From Oscillospiraceae bacterium (GTDB lineage: Bacteria > Bacillota > Clostridia > Oscillospirales > Acutalibacteraceae): DNA of 11,420 nucleotides. Every line of letters starts with the position of its first letter. Position 1 is the stretch's first letter. Shown in pieces: positions 6,292 to 11,420 of this stretch. Under the pieces are notes generated by a model. It did not search any database, was not told the origin of the DNA, and was given only the letters and a program-made list of their open reading frames with translations. The translations under genes were made by a program, and so were the position numbers. Location of the stretch: positions 1 through 11,420 of the forward strand of contig WRDE01000035.1 of assembly GCA_009783605.1 (NCBI GenBank). Reading direction: 5' to 3'.

Positions 6292-6364
6292 TGAGTGGCG
6301 AGTGACGAGAAGGAGTTTATACGTTCAATTGAGCCATTCTACTCGCCACTAACCACTCGTCATT
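6280..6364. repeat. Heptad repeat element 3, inverted-arm form
   Basis: The left arm is AGTGGCG, AGTGATG, AGTGGCG, AGTGACG (6280-6307). The right arm is CGCCACT, AACCACT, CGTCATT (6344-6364). AGTGGCGAGT (6294-6303) pairs perfectly with ACTCGCCACT (6341-6350). The core has ACGTTCAA, resembling ACGTTACAA in element 2, and both right arms share CTCGCCACTAACCACTCG, so the two are diverged copies of one element. The left arm overlaps the end of the beta-propeller gene, and the element fills the gap before addB. Confidence 0.8.
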
Positions 6365-6390
6365 CCTATCAAATTCCGGAGGAATCCAAA

Positions 6391-9300
6391 ATGCTCCAAC
6401 TCGTCCTCGGCCGGTCCGGTTACGGGAAAACCGCATATATTCATCAACGGCTTGCCGCCGACGCGACGGCGGGCCGTCCTGTTGTGCTGTTGGTGCCGGA
6501 ACAGAACTCTTTTGAGAGCGAGCGGGCGATGCTGCGGCTGCTGGGATTGCAGGGGGCTTCCGGCGTCCAGATTTTGAGCTTCACCCGGCTGGCCGACCGG
6601 ATTCTCCGGGAGATCGGCGGGCGGGCCGGCAAGCCGATGGACGACACCGTCCGCACCCTGCTGATGAGCCGGGCGTTGGAGAGCGTGGCCGGCCGGCTGA
6701 CTTTATATCACCGCCAGAACGGCGATCCGGATTACATACAGGCGCTGCTGACGCTGGAGGCGGAATGCAAACAGTACTGCGTCGCGCCGGAACAGCTGAG
6801 CGAGCTGGGCGGCGGATTGCCGGAGGATGACCTGCTGCGGGGCAAGCTGTTGGATTTTTCGCTGATCCTCGGCGCCTATGAGGCTTTTACCGCCAACGCC
6901 TATGCCGATCCCGCCGACCTGCTGTCCATTCTCGCCGGGCGGATGGTTGAGAGCGGTTTTCTGGCCGGCGCCGCCGTCTATGTGGACGGATTCAAGAGCT
7001 TTACCGCCCAGGAGATCGCGGTGCTGGGCGGCGTCATGCGGCAGGCGGCGGCGGTCACGGTTACCCTCTGCACCGATACGGTTGACGCCGGCGATACCGC
7101 CGACCCATACGGCCTGTTCGCCGTCACCGCCAAAACCGCCGGGCGGCTGACCGATCTCGCCCACCGGCAGAATATACCGGTGGCGGCACCGGTACGGTTA
7201 GAGCAGAACCTCCGGGCCGCCACCGCCGGATTGCGGGCGCTGGAAGCCGGGTGTTTTGCCGTTTACCCCGAGACTGTTGAAGGCAGCGGGGAACAAGCGG
7301 TGCGGGTGGGGGAATATCCGGATATCTTCGCCGAATCGGCCGGCGTTGCCCGGGAGATCCGGCGGCTGATGCGGCGCGAAGGGATCCGCTGCCGGGATAT
7401 CGCGGTGGTGGCCCGCAACCTGCCGGATTACGAGGGGATTCTCGACGCCGCCCTCCGGCGGGCCGGCATCCCCTGTTATATTGATGCCCGGGCGGATATC
7501 CTGACCAATCCTCTGATCGTGCTGCTGCGGGCGGCGCTGGCCTGTGTGACCGCCGGCTGGGATACCGGGCTGCTGCTGCGGATGATGAAGACCGGGCTGC
7601 TGGGATTTTCGACCCGTTCCTGCGCCGAGGTTGAAAATTATGTCTTCACCTGGCGGACCACCGGAAGCGGATGGCGGCGGGAATGGGCCGACCACCCCGA
7701 CGGGCTGTCGGCGGTCTTTTCCGAATGCCACTACCGCCAATTGTTTTATATCAACCTGCTCCGCCGACGGCTGATCCGGCCGTTGGAGACGCTGGCGGCG
7801 GCGCTGCGGCAGCCGCTGACCGGATTGGATTTCGCCCGGGCGCTCTGCCGTTATCTTGAACAGGTCAAGGCCCCCCGGCTGCTCCGGTTGCAGATGCGGC
7901 GGTTGGACGCGGCGGGGGAACCGGGGGAGGCCGACCATCTCGGACGGGTCTGGGATCTGCTCATGGAATTGTTAGACAATTTCGGCAGCGAGCTGAGCGG
8001 TTCGGCGTTGCCGGCGGCCCGGCTGAGTGAGCTGTTTTCGCTGGCGGCGCAGGGCCTCGACCTGGGACGGCTGCCGCAGTATCTGGACGCGGTCCAGATC
8101 GGGTCAGCCGACCGGATCCGGTTCGCCGCGCCCAAAATTGTCTGGATCCTCGGGGCCAACGAAGGGGTTTTTCCCGCCTATCCCGACGCCGCCGGGCTGC
8201 TCAGCGAACGGGAGCGCCGGATCATGGCCGGCATCGGGCTGGAGCTGGCCGACACCGGCGACGGCCGGGTGATGGAGGAGCGGCTGCTGGCCTATCTGGC
8301 GGCGGCGGCGCCGTCCGAGCGGCTGTATATCAGCTATCTCGGCCGGACCGGCGGTGGTGAACCTTTAGTCCCCTCGTCATTGGTCTATAGCGTCCGCCGG
8401 ATACTGCCGGACTGCGGCTGGACCGATGAAGAGCCGGTGGAGTCGGAGGCGGACGGCTTTGACCGGCTGGCGGCGCTGATGCGGACGCCGTCGGTCGAAA
8501 TGTCCTCCCTGCGGTGGCTTTTTTCCGAACTGCCGGCTTACCGGCCGCGATTGGAGGCGATGGACCGGGCATTGGAGGGAAAACCCGCCGCTTTTTCGGA
8601 TACCGCGCTGGCCGAGTGGTTATTCGGCAGGCGGATGCACCTTTCGGCTTCCCGGGTGGAGGCCTTTTACCGCTGTCGTTTCGCCTATTTCTGCCGCTAC
8701 GGGCTGCGGGCAAAGGCGCGCCGGACGGCTGAGTTAGACGCGCTGGAATTCGGTACCGTGGTCCATTATGTCATGGAACAGCTGATACCCGTTTACTGCG
8801 AACGCGGCCTGCCGTCGGTCCGGCGGGAGCAGGTGCAGGGGGACGCCGAAGCGCGGGTCCACGATTATGTGACCGAATATATGGGCGGTTGGGAGAACAA
8901 GCCCGGGCGGTTCACCGCCCAGGCCCGGCGGTTGGGTACGCTCTGCGGGCACCTGCTCTGGCATACCGTCTGTGAGCTGGCCCAGAGCCGGTTTGTCCCC
9001 GCCGCGTTTGAACTGCCTATCGGCGGCGGGCAAAACGGCAAGCCGGGCATCGAGCCGTATCTTGTCACGCTGCCGGACGGCGGACAGGTGCTGATCGAGG
9101 GGAAGATCGACCGGGTGGACCTGTTAGAGTTAGACGGCGCCCGGTATGTCCGGGTGATTGATTACAAAACCGGCGCCAAACAGTTCCGGTTAGACGAGGT
9201 GGCCGCCGGCATCAACCTCCAGCTGCTGATCTACCTGTTCGCCGCCGGCCGCCGGGAGAGCGTCTGCGGCGGGGAGCCGGCCGGGATGCTGTATCTGCCG

Positions 9301-9735
9301 GCCCGGCTGCCGTTGGTCAAGGTCGACCGGCCGGCGGATCCGGACGATGTGGCCGCCCGGCAGATCAAAACCATGCGGATGAGCGGGCTGCTGATCAACA
9401 ACGAGGAGGTGCTCCGGGCGATGGAGCCGGGGCTGGCCGGGCTGTATATCCCGGCCAAAGCCGGAAAATCCGGCGCGCTGAACCATTCCGATGCGCTGGC
9501 CACCCTGACCCAGTTCGGCCAGCTCAAGCTGCGGATGGAACAGCTGTTAGCCGATATGGCTCAGACACTGTTGGAGGGCGATGTGGCCGCCGAACCGTTG
9601 ACCGGGCTGGCCGACAGCTGCGGCTACTGCGATTACGGCGCCGTCTGCGGCTATGAGCCGGGGCAACCGGCGCGGGAGGTGCCGCGGCGGCGGGCGGGAG
9701 AGGTTTGGGAAGAGTTGGGTGCACCCGCAGATTGA
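6391..9735 (+). CDS. addB: AddB subunit of the AddAB helicase-nuclease
   Basis: One subunit of the AddAB complex, which resects double-strand DNA ends to make 3' single strands for RecA; it supplies one nuclease and part of chi recognition. The protein is 1114 residues from ATG 6391, close to the family length. Walker A is GRSGYGKT (7-14), followed by VLLVPEQNSFESERAML. No other helicase motifs are evident, as expected for AddB. The C-terminal nuclease shows FGTVVHYVME, GKIDRVD (904-910) and VIDYKTGAK (922-930, D924 and K926 catalytic). Four cysteines for a 4Fe-4S cluster are present: C762, then C1077, C1080 and C1086 in C-x2-C-x5-C spacing. ATG 6391 is preceded by GGAGG at a good distance and matches the family's N-terminus; the frame runs open to 6295 but that stretch is repeat sequence. 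No addA follows. Confidence 0.94.
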   Translation: MLQLVLGRSGYGKTAYIHQRLAADATAGRPVVLLVPEQNSFESERAMLRLLGLQGASGVQILSFTRLADRILREIGGRAGKPMDDTVRTLLMSRALESVAGRLTLYHRQNGDPDYIQALLTLEAECKQYCVAPEQLSELGGGLPEDDLLRGKLLDFSLILGAYEAFTANAYADPADLLSILAGRMVESGFLAGAAVYVDGFKSFTAQEIAVLGGVMRQAAAVTVTLCTDTVDAGDTADPYGLFAVTAKTAGRLTDLAHRQNIPVAAPVRLEQNLRAATAGLRALEAGCFAVYPETVEGSGEQAVRVGEYPDIFAESAGVAREIRRLMRREGIRCRDIAVVARNLPDYEGILDAALRRAGIPCYIDARADILTNPLIVLLRAALACVTAGWDTGLLLRMMKTGLLGFSTRSCAEVENYVFTWRTTGSGWRREWADHPDGLSAVFSECHYRQLFYINLLRRRLIRPLETLAAALRQPLTGLDFARALCRYLEQVKAPRLLRLQMRRLDAAGEPGEADHLGRVWDLLMELLDNFGSELSGSALPAARLSELFSLAAQGLDLGRLPQYLDAVQIGSADRIRFAAPKIVWILGANEGVFPAYPDAAGLLSERERRIMAGIGLELADTGDGRVMEERLLAYLAAAAPSERLYISYLGRTGGGEPLVPSSLVYSVRRILPDCGWTDEEPVESEADGFDRLAALMRTPSVEMSSLRWLFSELPAYRPRLEAMDRALEGKPAAFSDTALAEWLFGRRMHLSASRVEAFYRCRFAYFCRYGLRAKARRTAELDALEFGTVVHYVMEQLIPVYCERGLPSVRREQVQGDAEARVHDYVTEYMGGWENKPGRFTAQARRLGTLCGHLLWHTVCELAQSRFVPAAFELPIGGGQNGKPGIEPYLVTLPDGGQVLIEGKIDRVDLLELDGARYVRVIDYKTGAKQFRLDEVAAGINLQLLIYLFAAGRRESVCGGEPAGMLYLPARLPLVKVDRPADPDDVAARQIKTMRMSGLLINNEEVLRAMEPGLAGLYIPAKAGKSGALNHSDALATLTQFGQLKLRMEQLLADMAQTLLEGDVAAEPLTGLADSCGYCDYGAVCGYEPGQPAREVPRRRAGEVWEELGAPAD

Positions 9736-9768
9736 TCATATCGGATGTGTGCTGTGGCGTGCACCCCC

Positions 9769-9825
9769 GAAGAAACGCCCTGCTTGTATGTACCCTGCCT
9801 ATATACGGCAACGGGGCGTTTCTTC
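9769..9825 (+). terminator. Large 57-base hairpin after addB, possible terminator
   Basis: GAAGAAACGCCC (9769-9780) pairs perfectly over 12 bases with GGGCGTTTCTTC (9814-9825). Inside, TGC pairs with GCA, and GTATGTA (9786-9792) pairs with TATATAC (9800-9806) around the loop CCCTGCC. A T-rich stretch (TATTTTTAT) follows only about 10 bases later, so it is not a textbook intrinsic terminator, but its position 33 bases after the addB stop suits that role. Confidence 0.45.
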
Positions 9826-9931
9826 CCTGCTTACTATTTTTATCTGTTTTCAAGTGATATATGGAAGTTACGTTGGTTGAGTTGTGAAAAACGGGTGTTG
9901 AAAACTCTTCTGTAAATTTTTCAAAAATCAC

Positions 9932-9967
9932 TTGACACTTACCCTGCGTAAGGCTTTATCCTATAAT
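9932..9967 (+). promoter_or_regulatory. MerR-type promoter and operator of the downstream regulator gene
   Basis: TTGACA (9932-9937) is followed by the dyad CTTAC-5-GTAAG (9938-9942 and 9948-9952). Next come TATCCT (9957-9962), 19 bases from the -35, and TATAAT (9962-9967), 24 bases away. MerR-family regulators bind dyads set between a -35 and -10 held 19-20 bases apart and untwist the DNA to activate, so the 19-base reading with TATCCT is favoured. The site lies about 30-60 bases before the merR start, implying autoregulation. Confidence 0.6.
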
Positions 9968-9992
9968 AAAAAAGCGAGGAGAGGTCTTTATT

Positions 9993-11312
9993 ATGCAAAC
10001 GAATCAAGATTCGTTAATGAAAATCGGCGATGTCACCAGCAAGTTCGGCATTTCCCACCGTTCTCTGCACTATTGGGAAAGCGCGGGCATCCTAAAGAGC
10101 AGCCGCGCTGAAAACGATTACCGCTATTACGACGGGGAAAATCTGCTCAAAATCAGGCAGATCGTCCTGCTGCGCAAGCTGCGGCTGTCGATCCCGTCTA
10201 TTCAGGAAATTTTTACGTCAGATGAATTGTCAAAGGTGATATCGGTGTTTGCCGAGCATCTGGATGAGACAAAAAAGGAAACGGAACAGCTCAGCGCTTT
10301 GGGGGTCGTATTGCGGCAGCTGCTCAATATGCTAAAAGACCGTCAGGATATCGACAGCGTGTATCAGTATCTTGACACGACGCACAGCACCGAATCGGAG
10401 GAGTTGAAAGCCGCGTTGAAAACGGTGTTATCGGAACCCGCAAAGGAGATCGCCATCCAAACGCCGCCTGAACCGATTGTGGATATGACAGGGATGGATC
10501 TGTCGCTCGTCTTGCTGTCAAAACAGAATATTCCGGAATTGACCGGGATCATCCGGCGCTGTTACAGCGATACCGAAGATTTGGACAAGGTGGTGCATTA
10601 TTGGGATTTCAACGGATTCGATATGCCCGACTGCCGGTGGTTCTATAAGATCATGCAGGACGGCGGGTGTGTGGGAGCGGTCAACTTGGTTTATGTCGGT
10701 ATGGAAGCCATGCTGATTCGCTGCCTTGCCTATACCGAGCCGGACAACAACATTTATATTTTTGAATTGCTGAAACAGCTGTATCCCGAAATCATGTGCT
10801 GGAATATTTACTATCCGAATGATAATGAAAATAATGAAGCGCATTTTTGTTTTGATTTTGAGGGCAAGAAGCGCCAATTCGGGGACGATAATGGATTTAC
10901 CTTTTATACCGGCGCCAGATGGAACCGGTATATAAAAATGATAAAACCTCATGATGAAGTGTATAACAGCAGCCGTTACCGCTTTGCCTTGTTGGACGGT
11001 TCTATGGACGGCGTTTCTTTCCGGTTCTTCGGAACGGATAAATTGGACTGGTACGACGGCAAGATGACAAATTGGCGCGTGACCGATTGTGATTTCAGCA
11101 ACGCTCTCATTTACGACACATGGATGGGCAACAGCAAATTTATTGACAGTAATTTAGATAATTGTGACTTTCGACATACGAATTTACCGGGCAGCACATT
11201 TAAAGATGTTCGGTTCACGGATTGCAAACTTGAAAATTGCGATATATCCGGCATGACCATCGACGGCATCAATGTAAAAGACGCGCTGGAGCATTATAAA
11301 CAGAGAAACTGA
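9993..11312 (+). CDS. MerR-family regulator with C-terminal pentapeptide-repeat domain
   Basis: A 439-residue transcription factor. Residues 8-75 are a MerR winged helix-turn-helix (MKIGDVTSKFGISHRSLHYWE...YRYYD...LLRKLRLSIPSIQEIF). Residues of about 76-125 are helical and charged and fit the dimerising coiled coil. The middle (about 168-318) is a mixed alpha/beta region that may be a degenerate GNAT-like domain (YKIMQDGGCVGAVNLVYV, then NIYIFELLKQLYPEI); this is uncertain. From about 333 to 423 a hydrophobic residue recurs every fifth position; F368, I373, M378, F383, L388, F393, L398, F403, F408, L413, I418 and I423 mark an unbroken run. This predicts a right-handed quadrilateral beta-helix of nearly five turns. 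ATG 9993 follows AGGAGAGG by 8 bases. The gene is more AT-rich than addB. Its ligand and targets are unknown; its promoter suggests self-regulation. Confidence 0.88.
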   Translation: MQTNQDSLMKIGDVTSKFGISHRSLHYWESAGILKSSRAENDYRYYDGENLLKIRQIVLLRKLRLSIPSIQEIFTSDELSKVISVFAEHLDETKKETEQLSALGVVLRQLLNMLKDRQDIDSVYQYLDTTHSTESEELKAALKTVLSEPAKEIAIQTPPEPIVDMTGMDLSLVLLSKQNIPELTGIIRRCYSDTEDLDKVVHYWDFNGFDMPDCRWFYKIMQDGGCVGAVNLVYVGMEAMLIRCLAYTEPDNNIYIFELLKQLYPEIMCWNIYYPNDNENNEAHFCFDFEGKKRQFGDDNGFTFYTGARWNRYIKMIKPHDEVYNSSRYRFALLDGSMDGVSFRFFGTDKLDWYDGKMTNWRVTDCDFSNALIYDTWMGNSKFIDSNLDNCDFRHTNLPGSTFKDVRFTDCKLENCDISGMTIDGINVKDALEHYKQRN

Positions 11313-11420
11313 AGCACAAATGCAAAAAAACGCACAAAAATACCCGGCATGTTTTCCACAAAAATAGTTGAATTTTGCTCTTTTTTCCACCGTCCCATTT
11401 TTTTCCAAAAAAAACTTGCA
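11313..11420. other. Gene-free right edge with A- and T-runs
   Basis: The 108 bases after the merR-like gene contain several A- and T-runs but no open frame with a ribosome-binding site and no stem strong enough to call a terminator. The region may hold the start of an intergenic gap that continues outside the window. Confidence 0.5.

Noticed and set aside
6295..6390. Upstream extension of addB to GTG at 6295
   Set aside because: The extra 32 residues are translated from heptad element 3, while ATG 6391 has a good GGAGG site and starts directly at the conserved LQLVLGRSGYGKT.
7198..7938. 246-codon minus-strand frame inside addB
   Set aside because: It lies wholly within the strongly supported addB coding region, and its Pro/Gly/Gln-rich translation shows no motifs.
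9524..9931. Minus-strand frame of 135 codons across the end of addB and the hairpin
   Set aside because: It spans the end of addB, the hairpin and the gap before merR, with no ribosome-binding site or domain. Possible repeat content is reported as a finding instead.

Overview
The window reads as a chromosomal segment from a GC-rich, spore-forming member of the Clostridia (Bacillota), most like the Oscillospiraceae/Ruminococcaceae. The evidence is a clear sporulation sigma factor G, an AddB-type recombination nuclease with its iron-sulfur cysteines, strong AGGAGG ribosome-binding sites, and Thr/Lys/Pro-linker lipoproteins of a kind common in that group. Most genes are GC-rich with GC-rich third positions, which is why long shadow frames appear opposite them. 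The two ends of the window (C-terminal half of the second lipoprotein; the MerR gene) are visibly more AT-rich.

Left part (1-1100, minus strand): two tandem lipoprotein genes. The downstream one is cut by the window edge. They share a near-identical segment just after the lipobox but have different signal peptides, which suggests gene conversion. A good sigma-A promoter (1046-1074, minus) serves the pair.

Centre-left (1100-2260, plus strand): a 59-residue Cys-rich small protein of unknown function, then sigG (spoIIIG) behind a sequence that fits a sigma-F/sigma-G promoter (1415-1444). This matches the known wiring, in which forespore sigma-F switches on sigG.

Centre (2261-9735, plus strand): purD standing alone; then a nitroreductase-like gene closely coupled to a single-pass membrane protein with a predicted extracytoplasmic beta-propeller; then addB. 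Three short elements built from 7-base units (consensus nnYCACT or its complement) sit upstream of purD, between purD and the nitroreductase gene, and before addB. In two of them the repeat itself supplies the last codons and the stop codon of the gene before it.

Right part (9736-11420): a large 57-base hairpin after addB, then a MerR-family regulator behind a MerR-style promoter (19-base spacer containing a CTTAC/GTAAG dyad). The regulator carries about 19 pentapeptide repeats at its C-terminus, an unusual pairing of a DNA-binding head with a right-handed beta-helix tail. The last 108 bases hold A- and T-runs but no gene that I can support. No tRNA, rRNA, CRISPR array or transposase is visible. 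No gap between genes exceeds 300 bases.
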